DNA of 64,000 bases from Desmonostoc muscorum FACHB-395. Lineage in GTDB: Bacteria > Cyanobacteriota > Cyanobacteriia > Cyanobacteriales > Nostocaceae. The first letter of the stretch is position 1, and every line of letters begins with the position of its first letter. The notes beneath the pieces were generated by a model, which made no database searches, was not told where the DNA came from, and was given only the letters and a program-made list of their open reading frames with translations. The position numbers were made by a program, and so were the translations under genes. Of this stretch, positions 44,534-53,541 are shown piece after piece. The stretch is taken from contig NZ_JACJSF010000003.1 of the NCBI RefSeq assembly GCF_014698035.1, positions 62,001 through 126,000 of the forward strand, written 5' to 3'.

Positions 44534-45382
44534 TTACCCCCTTATTTCACCTTGTAACCATCTTTCCAAATCACTAAGAGTAGAGAAATCCAACAAAGCA
44601 TCACCTAAAGCTTCCAACTGTTCCACCGATAACCCTTGAATCTGGGACAGAAGCGCATCAGGAATATTACCCACGCGCCGATTTAATAGTCGTAAAATGA
44701 TCGCTCTTTCTCCCTCAACTTTTCCTTCCTCTCGTCCTTCTTCCTTCGCTTCCAGAATAGCCCGTGGTTCTTCCAAATTTAGTCCTAACATTGCTGCAAT
44801 CTCCTCTCGACTAAGGTTAGAAAACTTGTAGACGATAATCGTCGTCACTAAATCAATTATCGCTTGCTCCGACTGTTGCCGTGCTTGCTCCAACAAAAAC
44901 CGCGCCCCTTCCACTGCTTCGGTTTCAGAAGTAACATTTGTCAGCAACATCAAACCCAATCCCAAAGGTTGCTGTCGCAAATCCCCCAACTCATCCAGAT
45001 AAACGCGCCTGACTTGACCACTTTCCAACAAAGCGCGGTGAATCAATGAGGAAGAAGGTTCCAGGCTGCGAGAGCCAAAAATTATGACCCCAAACCAGTC
45101 ATCGTAACGGATAGAGTGGCGGTAGAGAAACAAAAACAACTCACTAAAGAAGCGGTGATATAAGTCTTCGTCCCTCTGAAACTGGACTTCTGCAAAAAAG
45201 ACGGTTTTGGAAACTGCATCAGCCGGAGGTAAAAATACTCCATCAATCCGAAACGCCGTTTCTTTCACTTCAACTGATTCAAACTGGTAGTTTTCTGCTT
45301 CTGGAGGTGGTTCATCTACTAATTCAAATAGCAAACCGGGAAATTGCTTAAATAATTTATAGAAGATGGTGTCACGTCGCAT
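44534..45382 (-). CDS. Rpn-family PD-(D/E)XK protein with DUF4351-like end
   Basis: 282 residues. Same family as the protein at 25373: RIDGVFLPPAD and VFFAEVQFQRDEDLYHRFFS carry the Asp and Glu-x-Gln of the nuclease-like site. The C-terminus (about 218-280) has EGREEGKVEGERAIILRLLNRRVG, then LSVEQLEALGDALLDFSTLSDLERWL, the DUF4351 pattern. GAGGAAT precedes the ATG. A related remnant lies directly downstream. Probable nuclease or recombination-promoting protein; function in cyanobacteria unproven. It lies antisense between menD and menB. Confidence 0.82.
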   Translation of the reverse strand: MRRDTIFYKLFKQFPGLLFELVDEPPPEAENYQFESVEVKETAFRIDGVFLPPADAVSKTVFFAEVQFQRDEDLYHRFFSELFLFLYRHSIRYDDWFGVIIFGSRSLEPSSSLIHRALLESGQVRRVYLDELGDLRQQPLGLGLMLLTNVTSETEAVEGARFLLEQARQQSEQAIIDLVTTIIVYKFSNLSREEIAAMLGLNLEEPRAILEAKEEGREEGKVEGERAIILRLLNRRVGNIPDALLSQIQGLSVEQLEALGDALLDFSTLSDLERWLQGEIRG

Positions 45383-45441
45383 TTTTATTCCTCAACACCC
45401 AGACAATTACCAGATTGTAAAGGCTTGAGACAACAATTTTA

Positions 45442-45483
45442 GCGTAGACGTAGCCCACCGCAGGTATCGCATGTCCCTACGTC
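45442..45483. repeat. Nostoc-type short dispersed repeat upstream of menB
   Basis: A G+C-rich element (GTAGACGTAGCCCACCGCAG and on) of the kind common in Nostoc genomes. The flanks CTTGAG...AATTTTA and TAAAATTCTCAAG pair imperfectly, so the menB 5' region may fold into a stem. Confidence 0.6.
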
Positions 45484-45523
45484 CGCGATAAAATTCTCAA
45501 GCACAACAGCGCACTCCATACCA

Positions 45524-46357
45524 ATGCAAACTAACTGGCAAACTGCCAAAACCTACGAAGATATTCTGTATCAAAAAACTGATGGCATTGCAAAAATCAC
45601 CATCAACCGCCCTCATAAACGCAATGCTTTCCGTCCTGAAACAGTCTTTGAACTGTATGACGCTTTCTCTAATGCTCGTGAAGATACTACCATTGGCGTT
45701 GTCCTATTTACTGGCTATGGCCCACATACTGATGGCAAATATGCCTTCTGTTCCGGTGGCGATCAAAGCGTGCGGGGACATGCGGGTTATGTAGACGATA
45801 CTGGTATCCCTCGCTTGAATGTGCTGGACTTACAACGCCTGATTCGTTCTATGCCGAAAGTGGTGATTGCTTTAGTCGCTGGATATGCGATCGGTGGTGG
45901 ACACGTCCTACACTTGATTTGTGACCTTACCATTGCTGCCGATAACGCCATTTTCGGACAAACTGGCCCCAAAGTCGGCAGTTTTGACGGTGGTTTTGGA
46001 GCCAGCTATCTCGCCCGCATTGTGGGGCAAAAAAAAGCACGAGAAATTTGGTTTCTCTGCCGCCAATATGATGCACAACAAGCGCTAGAAATGGGCTTAA
46101 TTAATTGCGTCGTCCCAGTCGAACAACTAGAAGCGGAAGGTATTCAATGGGCGCAGGAGATTTTAGAAAAAAGTCCGATCGCAATTCGATGTCTCAAAGC
46201 CGCCTTCAATGCTGATTGTGACGGACAAGCTGGTTTACAAGAACTCGCTGGCAATGCCACTTTACTCTATTACATGACAGAAGAAGGGTCTGAGGGCAAA
46301 CAAGCTTTTCTCGAAAAGCGTCCACCAGATTTTCGCTCTTTTCCTTGGCTACCTTAA
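45524..46357 (+). CDS. menB: MenB, 1,4-dihydroxy-2-naphthoyl-CoA synthase
   Basis: 277 residues of the crotonase fold. [17 protein letters not shown], the oxyanion-hole region [53 protein letters not shown] and the terminal [16 protein letters not shown] are diagnostic for MenB. It closes the second ring of the naphthoquinone in phylloquinone synthesis. Start [14 protein letters not shown] agrees with the family. A strong hairpin begins immediately after its stop. It is presumably expressed from its own promoter, because an antisense gene lies upstream. Confidence 0.96.
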   Translation: MQTNWQTAKTYEDILYQKTDGIAKITINRPHKRNAFRPETVFELYDAFSNAREDTTIGVVLFTGYGPHTDGKYAFCSGGDQSVRGHAGYVDDTGIPRLNVLDLQRLIRSMPKVVIALVAGYAIGGGHVLHLICDLTIAADNAIFGQTGPKVGSFDGGFGASYLARIVGQKKAREIWFLCRQYDAQQALEMGLINCVVPVEQLEAEGIQWAQEILEKSPIAIRCLKAAFNADCDGQAGLQELAGNATLLYYMTEEGSEGKQAFLEKRPPDFRSFPWLP

Positions 46358-46359
46358 AA

Positions 46360-46400
46360 TTGCAAAAATCGCACCTCAATAAAGGGTGCGATTTTTGCAA
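46360..46400 (+). terminator. menB terminator, 16-bp perfect stem
   Basis: TTGCAAAAATCGCACC at 46360-46375 pairs perfectly with 46385-46400, loop 9 bases. The T-rich second arm (ATTTTTGCAA) gives the usual U stretch only within the stem, so it might work in both directions. Confidence 0.75.
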
Positions 46401-46484
46401 ATGTCAATGTTTATGGCACTAAATATCTTAAAAGCAAATCTTATCTTAAGCAAACTACAAAATTGGTTCAGTAATAATGGATAA

Positions 46485-46802
46485 CTAAATAAACACTGCT
46501 TCAGTCTTGGCCTCTTCAGAATATATAGAGGCAGTTATTTCTTCTACAGGAGCAGGAGCAGCATGATCTAAATCTGAAGCCGGGGAATGAGAACAAGCTA
46601 AAACTGGCCTTGCATCTGGCAAAGTCCAAGCATCTTCCAAGGTTTCCCAAGAAGGTGCAAAAGGTGGGAGCGCCAATGAGCAAGCCTTCCAAGTTGCTTG
46701 GACTGGCGCTCCCAACTGCTGGCACGTTCCACCACGGCGACCTTCTGGCTGGTAATGACGGCAATATTTACAGGCAGATGCTAAAAATTTAATAGGTTTC
46801 AT
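46485..46802 (-). CDS. Small Cys-containing conserved protein (105 aa)
   Basis: 105 residues. N-terminal half carries CKYCRHYQPEGRRGGTCQQLG (Cys11, Cys14, Cys27), then Cys41 and Cys70: a CxxC plus later cysteines that could bind zinc or an iron-sulfur cluster. The C-terminal 30 residues are acidic and less ordered. It resembles a cyanobacterial hypothetical family but I cannot name it. The start ATG lies at a clear frame beginning. No membrane segment or signal. Confidence 0.7.
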   Translation of the reverse strand: MKPIKFLASACKYCRHYQPEGRRGGTCQQLGAPVQATWKACSLALPPFAPSWETLEDAWTLPDARPVLACSHSPASDLDHAAPAPVEEITASIYSEEAKTEAVFI

Positions 46803-47274
46803 TCGGATTCATCTTTAGTGCCGTTTTCGGCTGAATTTCATCTTTATATTTTGCTTCTATATATAAAGACGGATAAAAGCCAAAAAACCATTATTTTCTA
46901 TAGCTTTCAGCGATCCCGACGAAAAAATAAACTTTAGGATATTTTTATAATCTTGTTATATTTTTAAATAATCTGGAGAGTGATTACCTATTGATTTTGG
47001 CTAAAACTTATTAGGGATCAAGAGTAAAACTAAAGATTTTGATTTATTTAGCCTTTTAACTTCCTCCTTAAGGATGCCTTAAGACATATAATTTCAGATA
47101 AATAGTCTGGTTTTAGTACCACGTTTGGTATATTTTAGCTGTAAAACATCTTTTTTCTCAAGAATTAGAACGAACTTATCTAGATGGCAGCAGCAAATTA
47201 CTTTGAGATAAATTCTGCCCAAGGAATAATCGCTAAAATATTTTGCGTTCAATTTAGGCCAAGACTGACTTACT
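46803..47274. other. Spacer without recognised gene
   Basis: About 470 AT-rich bases. The frames seen here are shadows or extend into the neighbouring gene. Nothing else recognised. Confidence 0.5.
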
Positions 47275-47817
47275 TTAAAACTTTTTAGCAGCACAGACAG
47301 AACAGACTGCCCAGCGCTGGAGTTCGCCGGGCGGGGTGGGAGATTCACATTGAGGACAAAGGGGTAAGCCATGCGATCGCGATCGCATAATCTTCGTCCA
47401 ATGCCCAAAAGCAGCATTTACATCCTTGGTGGGTGTAACATCAGGGCGGCTAATCTCATCACCAAGGTAACTGGGATGCTCGTGGGGCAAAACCGTTTGT
47501 TGCTGTTTTCTCTCTACAGATGGATTCTGCCAGCTAGCAGTAGAGAAGCGAATATCAACCAAAGGCGTTGGCAGTGTTTTATTCAACTTTAAAAGCAGAG
47601 ACGTGCGACCAAAAGTCAGGTTTTGCGCCCAAGCAGCGCTAGAAGTTGCTACCGACAAAACATCGCGTTGAATCGACAATGGTCGAGTATTTGCGGCAAC
47701 CACTGGTCCAACAACACTTGCCCAACACTTGAGCAAGTGTTGAAATGGTTGCTCCTGCCATTTAGACTGCTTTTCCAGAACGCCTAAAATATCATTAATT
47801 GATTTCAACGACATCAT
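47275..47817 (-). CDS. dciA: DciA-like (DUF721) protein with C-terminal zinc ribbon
   Basis: 180 residues. The N-terminal 95 residues have the DUF721/DciA pattern: SINDILGVLEKQSKW, LLKCWASVVGPVVAANTRPLSIQRDVLSVATSSAAWAQNL (in part) and LLLKLNK. DciA is the ancestral loader of the replicative helicase DnaB. After a variable linker, residues 154-175 form a CPQC...CSVC zinc-ribbon-like motif. The ORF starts with two methionines; the first is used. No neighbour suggests a different role. Assignment as DciA is by family; helicase loading in this organism is inference. Confidence 0.75.
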   Translation of the reverse strand: MMSLKSINDILGVLEKQSKWQEQPFQHLLKCWASVVGPVVAANTRPLSIQRDVLSVATSSAAWAQNLTFGRTSLLLKLNKTLPTPLVDIRFSTASWQNPSVERKQQQTVLPHEHPSYLGDEISRPDVTPTKDVNAAFGHWTKIMRSRSHGLPLCPQCESPTPPGELQRWAVCSVCAAKKF

Positions 47818-48006
47818 TCAAAGTGGGGAGTGAAGAAGGGAATAGGATAGGGTACAGGTTACAGGTTACAGGGTGCAGATTATTCACTATCACCTGTCAC
47901 CTGTCACCTCTTCCCCAATCCCCAATCTATTTAAATAATTTTCGCTAATATTGTCAGAAATATATCTATAGTTATTCCAGAAATCTACGTTTGAGGCACA
48001 CAGGCA

Positions 48007-49353
48007 ATGACTCAAAACCCCCTAAACGATTCCGGTACTCAATCGTCTAAAACGCCTGGGTTGAAACCAGCACTAACAGCAGCACTAGCAAGTTTAGAAG
48101 TACCGCTAGATCAAGAGTTAGCTCGATACCGACGCACGCGAAATGGTTTAGTGTCATCGAACCAACGCCGTGTTGCAAGTTACATGAGCAGTCAAACCCA
48201 GTCTTTGACTGCCATTCCTACAACATTGGGAACAACTCAGTCATCAGTAACGGAAATTAAAACTAACGTGCCGCCTGCTGTACCTGTGAATCATCAGGGA
48301 ACCCCAGCGCCAGTTACAGAAATTGACGTACCACCAACATCTTCTCTAGTTGTGAATCATGAGGTGAACCGAGCGCCAGTTACAGTAAATACCGAAGAAC
48401 CAAATAATCTCAATGTGCCCTCTACCCAAGATTCTGCTAAAACACAAACTCAACTTCCACCGCCACCGCCCAATTTTAGTAGCAGCATCGTGCCAGCAAT
48501 TGTTAAAGATACTAAGAGCGAAAATCTTTTGCAGACAGATAACACCCCTAAGCACCCAGATGACTACTTAGAATCTAGTGAAGCACTACTGCGAAGTCTG
48601 ACAGAAGAACAACCAGAAACCCAAAAACCAAGCAATTCTAGTGACAGTCTGCTATCACCTTTAGGTATCGGCTCAATGTTGCTGCTATTGTTAGCAAGTC
48701 TTACCTTGGGTTATGTAGTATTCAATCCTAAAGGCTTGCCTCAATGGAATTTAGGCAAGTTGTTTAACGGAAACTCGTCTCCTGCACCAGGAAATACTGA
48801 AGAAGTTGGGAGTAATGTCCAACCTCAGATCCAGCCACCAAGCACATCATCTATGTATCCCAATCTTGCGGCCCAAGAGTTTCCTGATGTGAGAGATCCT
48901 AATGATCTAGTTGGCTTACAACCTAAAGTCCAACCAACCGTCGCTAATCCAGCCGTTCGCCAAAACCCTGTAAATCCTCAAGCGCCATTGTCTAACCCCA
49001 ATACAGCCCTAAAACCGACAGATCCGATCGCTCTAGCGCCAGTACCAACTGTACAATCCTTACCTCCCCTAAATTTACCTCCCATTTCAACGGCAAAAAC
49101 CTCGCCCCAGCCAATCGCAGCCTCACCAAAGCCTAATGCAGAAATCAAACCAGGAACAGATGGGTTCTACCATGTCGTGATAGATAATAAAGGTGCAGCT
49201 TATGCTTCAGCACGGCAAGTAATTCCTGATGCTTATCTATCACCCAACAAAGAATTGATTTATCTCGGTGCTTTTAAGACTAAAGAGCAAGTACAAAAAC
49301 AGATGCAATTATTACAGACAAAGGGAATTAAGGCACGAGTTCAGCAACCATAA
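48007..49353 (+). CDS. Single-pass membrane protein with SPOR-like C-terminus
   Basis: 448 residues. The N-terminal 215 residues are cytoplasmic and low-complexity (Pro, Thr, Asn, with two near-repeats APVTEI/VPP). One membrane helix (about 220-239, LGIGSMLLLLLASLTLGYVVF) follows. The outer part is Pro/Asn-rich and ends with a SPOR-like domain (GFYHVVIDNKGAAYASARQV, IYLGAFKTKEQVQKQMQLLQ). SPOR domains bind denuded septal peptidoglycan, so a cell-division or envelope role is plausible. It is followed by the PspA/VIPP1 pair on the same strand after 230 bases. Confidence 0.8.
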   Translation: MTQNPLNDSGTQSSKTPGLKPALTAALASLEVPLDQELARYRRTRNGLVSSNQRRVASYMSSQTQSLTAIPTTLGTTQSSVTEIKTNVPPAVPVNHQGTPAPVTEIDVPPTSSLVVNHEVNRAPVTVNTEEPNNLNVPSTQDSAKTQTQLPPPPPNFSSSIVPAIVKDTKSENLLQTDNTPKHPDDYLESSEALLRSLTEEQPETQKPSNSSDSLLSPLGIGSMLLLLLASLTLGYVVFNPKGLPQWNLGKLFNGNSSPAPGNTEEVGSNVQPQIQPPSTSSMYPNLAAQEFPDVRDPNDLVGLQPKVQPTVANPAVRQNPVNPQAPLSNPNTALKPTDPIALAPVPTVQSLPPLNLPPISTAKTSPQPIAASPKPNAEIKPGTDGFYHVVIDNKGAAYASARQVIPDAYLSPNKELIYLGAFKTKEQVQKQMQLLQTKGIKARVQQP

Positions 49354-49397
49354 GTTGCAAAAATCTACGATACCATGAGATAACAGTCCTGACTTAT

Positions 49398-49429
49398 GAG
49401 TGCTGTTAGCGGATAGCTAAGGTTTAGCC
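49398..49429. repeat. 32-bp dispersed repeat, copy B
   Basis: Exact reverse complement of 20655-20686 (here starting GAGTGCTGTTAGCGG). It lies in the spacer after the SPOR-like gene; further TACTCAG-type short repeats follow to about 49560. Confidence 0.9.
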
Positions 49430-49582
49430 TGTGCTGAGTAGTAGATACAAAATCTGACTACGACAAAAATTTTATACTCAATTAAATTACTGAGTATTCA
49501 GCACTCCATAACTACCCTCCTACAAAATTTTTATACTCAGCACTCATTACTCAGCATTGAGTTTCGTGAATGGAGAGCCGAC

Positions 49583-50338
49583 ATGGAATTAATCAAGCGT
49601 ATTCTGCGGGTGATTCGCTCTAATCTCAATAGTTTGATCGGTGGTGCAGAAGATCCAGAAAAGATTCTAGAGCAAACTGTCCTAGAGATGCAGGAAAATC
49701 TGGTGCAGTTGCGTTCGGGTGTAGCACAAGCGATCGCTACCCAAAAACGCACCCAACGACAGGCGGCGGCTGCCAACTCTCAAACAGAAGAATGGTATCG
49801 CCGCGCCCAATTAGCCTTACAACAAGGCAATGAACCTCTAGCACGGGAAGCTTTGACTAAGCGCCAAGCTTATAAAGAAACCAGTACAGCCCTCTTTTCT
49901 CAGATAGAGCAGCAAAACGATATAGTCGCTAGGCTAAAAAAGGATATGCGATCGCTAGAGTTAAAAATTTCCGAGGCGAAAACAAAAAAAGATATGTATA
50001 TTGCTCGCGCCCGTTCTGCTGAAGCCTCTTCTCGCCTCCAGGAAATGCTTGGGGGAGTTTCTGCTACCAGCAGTCTGAGCGCCTTTGAGCGTATGGAAGA
50101 AAAAGTTTTGCAAATAGAAGCTAAATCAGAAGCGATCGCCCAACTCGGTAGTGACGACTTGGAAACACAATTTACTTCCTTGGAATCTACTAATAATGTG
50201 GATACTGAATTAGCCGCGATGAAGGTGCAGGTTTTAAATCAGGCAGAAAACACACAGCACAACAATCTGCTTACCGAGGAGAAGCAGAACACGGTACAGC
50301 CTCCTCAACAGCAGTTACCTAAAACTCAAGACTCTTGA
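49583..50338 (+). CDS. PspA/IM30-family paralogue
   Basis: 251 residues, coiled-coil ESCRT-III-like protein. MELIKRILRVIRSNLNSLI forms the amphipathic first helix, then EDPEKILEQTVLEMQENLVQLR, and LSAFERMEEKVLQIEAKSEA and DDLETQFTSLE. It ends in a Gln-rich tail and lacks the extra C-terminal helix present in the VIPP1 copy 160 bases downstream. PspA-type proteins polymerise on membranes and protect them from stress. GGAG precedes the ATG. Tandem duplication with the next gene is evident. Confidence 0.9.
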   Translation: MELIKRILRVIRSNLNSLIGGAEDPEKILEQTVLEMQENLVQLRSGVAQAIATQKRTQRQAAAANSQTEEWYRRAQLALQQGNEPLAREALTKRQAYKETSTALFSQIEQQNDIVARLKKDMRSLELKISEAKTKKDMYIARARSAEASSRLQEMLGGVSATSSLSAFERMEEKVLQIEAKSEAIAQLGSDDLETQFTSLESTNNVDTELAAMKVQVLNQAENTQHNNLLTEEKQNTVQPPQQQLPKTQDS

Positions 50339-50500
50339 AGTTCGGCTAATTACCCCAGTTTGGAGATATCTTAAGAATTAAGAGTTGTTATAACGTACTG
50401 ATTCCAACCGGAAAGATTACATTGAAATAGGTAGCTATTAAAAAGTAAAAAAGCTAACTGTCCAGCAAAAAGCGTAAACCAAACAAGGAAAAACAAAGTT

Positions 50501-51277
50501 ATGGGATTATTCGATCGCATTAAGCGAGTAGTTAGTTCTAACCTCAACGACCTGGTTAACAAAGCCGAAGACCCCGAAAAAATGCTAGAACAAGCCATCC
50601 TGGAAATGCAGGAAGACTTGGTGCAGCTGCGTCAGGGAGTAGCCCAAGCGATCGCCGCCCAAAAACGCAGTGAGAAACAGTACAATGATGCCCAAAATGA
50701 AATCAATAAGTGGCAACGCAATGCTCAACTAGCACTGCAAAAAGGTGATGAGAACCTAGCAAGGCAAGCTCTAGAGCGCAAAAAAACTTATACTGACACC
50801 AGCGCCGCCCTCAAAGCTAGCTTAGATACCCAAAGTACTCAAGTTGAAACCCTCAAGCGCAACTTAATCCAGCTGGAAAGCAAAATTTCTGAGGCTAAAA
50901 CCAAGAAAGAAATGCTTAAAGCTCGGATCACAACTGCCAAAGCCCAAGAGCAACTCCAAGGCATGGTGCGTGGGATGAATACCAGCAGTGCAATGTCTGC
51001 CTTCGAGCGGATGGAAGAAAAAGTCTTGATGCAAGAAGCCCGGGCCCAGGCACAAGGAGAGTTAGCAGGTGCAGATTTAGAAACCCAATTTGCCCGGTTG
51101 GAAGGTAGTAGCGATGTTGATGATGAATTGGCAGCTTTGAAAGCGCAAATGCTACCACCCGCTACTCCAGTAACTCAAGCACAACTTCCACCCCAACAAG
51201 AAACCACTCCTGCTAAGTCGAATGAAGTGGTTGATGCCGAGTTGGATTCCCTACGCAAGCAATTGGATCAACTATAA
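50501..51277 (+). CDS. vipp1: VIPP1/IM30 membrane-remodelling protein
   Basis: 258 residues. MGLFDRIKRVVSSNLNDLVN is the membrane-binding first helix; EDPEKMLEQAILEMQEDLVQ and the long coiled coil follow; the C-terminal extension ending VVDAELDSLRKQLDQL is the mark of VIPP1 as against PspA. The protein assembles rings and filaments on thylakoid and plasma membranes and is needed for thylakoid maintenance. Second of a tandem pair with the PspA-like gene. A short terminator follows. Confidence 0.94.
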   Translation: MGLFDRIKRVVSSNLNDLVNKAEDPEKMLEQAILEMQEDLVQLRQGVAQAIAAQKRSEKQYNDAQNEINKWQRNAQLALQKGDENLARQALERKKTYTDTSAALKASLDTQSTQVETLKRNLIQLESKISEAKTKKEMLKARITTAKAQEQLQGMVRGMNTSSAMSAFERMEEKVLMQEARAQAQGELAGADLETQFARLEGSSDVDDELAALKAQMLPPATPVTQAQLPPQQETTPAKSNEVVDAELDSLRKQLDQL

Positions 51278-51304
51278 AATTGCCAGAAAACTTATTTCAG
51301 CTAG

Positions 51305-51331
51305 TCCCACGCCTGTTGGTTGTGGGATTTT
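51305..51331 (+). terminator. Terminator after vipp1
   Basis: TCCCAC (51305-51310) pairs with GTGGGA (51322-51327), then TTTTA. Confidence 0.6.
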
Positions 51332-51451
51332 ATATCATTAGTCAATAGTTAACAGTCAAAATAACTATGAATTATTGATTATGGACTATTGACTACTTTG
51401 GGATAAAGTATTGTGTGTGCCAACTTTGATCGCCACCGGATGGAGACTGTA

Positions 51452-51787
51452 ATGAGTAAGGCTGTAATCACCATAACTGATGCTGAGTTTGAAACAGAAG
51501 TGTTAAAAGCTGAACAGCCTGTATTAGTTTACTTTTGGGCTTCCTGGTGTGGCCCTTGTCAATTGATGTCGCCCATGATTAACTCAGCTGCTAGCAAATA
51601 TAGCGATCGCCTCAAAGTCGTGAAAATGGAAATTGACCCCAACCCACTCACTGTTAAGCAGTACCAAGTGGAAGGTGTTCCGGCTCTGAGACTATTTCAG
51701 GGCCAGGAAGTTTTAATTTCGACTGAGGGAGTCATCGGTAAAGATAAGTTACTCGAACTCTTAGATACGCACTTAAATAGTAATTAG
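51452..51787 (+). CDS. Thioredoxin-family protein
   Basis: 111 residues from ATG 51452 (MSKAVITITDAEFE), with GGAG 7 bases upstream; the frame is open 13 codons further up without support. Active site WCGPC (Cys33, Cys36) in VYFWASWCGPCQLM, Asp-Pro in MEIDPNPL and the cis-proline in VEGVPALRLF are intact. A cytosolic disulfide reductase; it differs from classical TrxA/TrxM in the C-terminal half (GQEVLISTEGVIGKDKL). A heptamer-rich spacer separates it from the aminotransferase gene. Confidence 0.88.
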   Translation: MSKAVITITDAEFETEVLKAEQPVLVYFWASWCGPCQLMSPMINSAASKYSDRLKVVKMEIDPNPLTVKQYQVEGVPALRLFQGQEVLISTEGVIGKDKLLELLDTHLNSN

Positions 51788-51839
51788 TCAATAGTTCATA
51801 GTCCATAACTAATGACTAATGACCAATGACAAATGACTA

Positions 51840-53051
51840 ATGACTAATATGCAATTTGCAAAGCGTTTACAACCCCTGCAATCTAATGTATTTGCTGATA
51901 TGGACAGAGCCAAGGCAATCGCTTTGGCGACTGGACAAGAAGTAATTGATTTGTCGTTGGGGTCTTCTGATTTACCAGTCGAGGCACACGTCATTGAGGC
52001 GATCACCCAATCTCTTCACGATCGCAGTACCCACGGCTATTTGTTGTTTAACGGTACTCTTGGGTTTCGTGAAGCGGCAGCCAACTGGTACGAACAAAAA
52101 TTTGGCATCAAAGTAAATCCCCAAACTGAGGTACTACCTCTGATTGGTTCTCAAGAGGGTACAGCCCATTTACCTCTAGCATTGCTCAATCCAGGAGATT
52201 TTGCCCTGTTGCTCGACCCAGGTTATCCCTCTCACGTCGGGGGAGTCCACCTAGCCAGTGGTCAAATCTACCCGATGCCATTACGGGCAGAAAACGCTTT
52301 TTTACCAGTGTTTGCGGATATTCCCACCCCAGTTTTGGCCCAGTCGCGGATGATGGTATTAAGTTATCCTCACAATCCCACCTCAGCGATCGCTCCTTTA
52401 TCTTTCTTCCAAGAAGCTGTCGCCTTCTGTCAACAACACAATCTCGTCCTGGTTCACGATTTCCCCTACGTAGATTTAGTATTTCAGGAAACTGGGGAGT
52501 GGGCAGATTCTTCTCCCAATCCAAAATCCTTAGTCCCTTCAATTCTGCAAGCCGATCCAGAGAAAAGCGTTTCGATTGAATTTTTTACCCTTTCCAAATC
52601 CTACAATATGGGCGGCTTCCGCATTGGCTACGCCATCGGTAACGCCGAGTTAATTAACGCCTTACGCCAGGTAAAAGCTGCCGTTGATTTTAATCAGTAT
52701 CGGGGAATTTTAAATGGTGCGATCGCAGCCCTGACTGGCCCTCAAGCTGGGGTAAAATCTGCTGTCGCTATCTTCCAGCAACGCCGCGATGCCTTCATCA
52801 CTGCTTTACACTCCATTGGCTGGAATGTTCCTACTCCCAAAGCCACAATGTACATCTGGGCAAAATTGCCCTCAGCTTGGAGTCAAAACTCCATAGAATT
52901 TTGTACTCAGCTAGTTAAACAAACTGGTGTAGCTGCTTCGCCTGGTGCTGGCTTTGGCAAATCTGGGGAAGGGTATGTCCGTTTTGCCTTGGTACATGAG
53001 CCACCTTTGTTAGAAACTGCTGTGGAAAGAATTGCCCAATTCCTTTATTAA
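51840..53051 (+). CDS. Class I/II PLP aminotransferase, LL-DAP aminotransferase-like
   Basis: 403 residues. Fold type I aminotransferase: VIDLSLGSSDLP, HGYLLFNGTLGFREAAANWY, VLSYPHNPTSA (Asn binding PLP), HDFPYVDLVF (Asp-x-x-Tyr) and PLP-lysine in TLSKSYNMGGFRIGYAIG, plus C-terminal Arg in EGYVRFALVHE. The motif set is like LL-diaminopimelate and related aminotransferases, but exact substrate is uncertain. The first ATGs (51840, and 51849 MQFAKRL) lie at the end of an ATGACTA repeat; 51849 may be the true start. Confidence 0.85.
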   Translation: MTNMQFAKRLQPLQSNVFADMDRAKAIALATGQEVIDLSLGSSDLPVEAHVIEAITQSLHDRSTHGYLLFNGTLGFREAAANWYEQKFGIKVNPQTEVLPLIGSQEGTAHLPLALLNPGDFALLLDPGYPSHVGGVHLASGQIYPMPLRAENAFLPVFADIPTPVLAQSRMMVLSYPHNPTSAIAPLSFFQEAVAFCQQHNLVLVHDFPYVDLVFQETGEWADSSPNPKSLVPSILQADPEKSVSIEFFTLSKSYNMGGFRIGYAIGNAELINALRQVKAAVDFNQYRGILNGAIAALTGPQAGVKSAVAIFQQRRDAFITALHSIGWNVPTPKATMYIWAKLPSAWSQNSIEFCTQLVKQTGVAASPGAGFGKSGEGYVRFALVHEPPLLETAVERIAQFLY

Positions 53052-53114
53052 ATTTCTTCTCAAGCTGAACGCCAAAGATTTTTTGCGGCAAAGTCTATGA
53101 ATAGAAGACGCAGC

Positions 53115-53138
53115 AAAGGCGCACAGCCGTGCGCCTTT
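53115..53138 (+). terminator. Terminator after aminotransferase
   Basis: AAAGGCGCAC and GTGCGCCTTT are perfect complements around AGCC; TTTAT follows. Confidence 0.8.
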
Positions 53139-53145
53139 ATAAATC

Positions 53146-53223
53146 AATACGGTTCAGTTAAGCAATTTATCCGTTGAGGCTGGCGTTGCGGGGGAGGAGA
53201 AAAAAGCTTATCTGAACCCTATT
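53146..53223. repeat. 78-bp element with 18-bp imperfect inverted ends
   Basis: AATACGGTTCAGTTAAGC (53146-53163) and GCTTATCTGAACCCTATT (53206-53223) pair at 16 of 18 positions. The left end also occurs at 15167-15184. Small non-coding element, MITE- or REP-like. The remaining spacer to 53541 is AT-rich with no ORF. Confidence 0.6.
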
Positions 53224-53541
53224 GCCCTATGAATAACCGTATTCTACTGAATTTCAAATATTTTATCTGTAACTTTTAATATTAGTAATATTTAGAAAAG
53301 TAAGTAATTAAACGTATAAAAATCTAGAAATATTCTTCATATTTTTATTGATAATCCGAAGTAACTTTACCCAATCAGGTCTTCCCGTCTATTAAAGTGG
53401 GTTTGTACGTTCAGCTACCAAAGTTGGCTAACAATGCAGGTGGCGTTTTCAAGCTGCTGTATTGCCAAAAGCCTGTAGTCAAGACAGCCCAAGCCTATAA
53501 ATGGCAATAGTTTAAAACTTAATTTCCAAACTGACAGAGAC

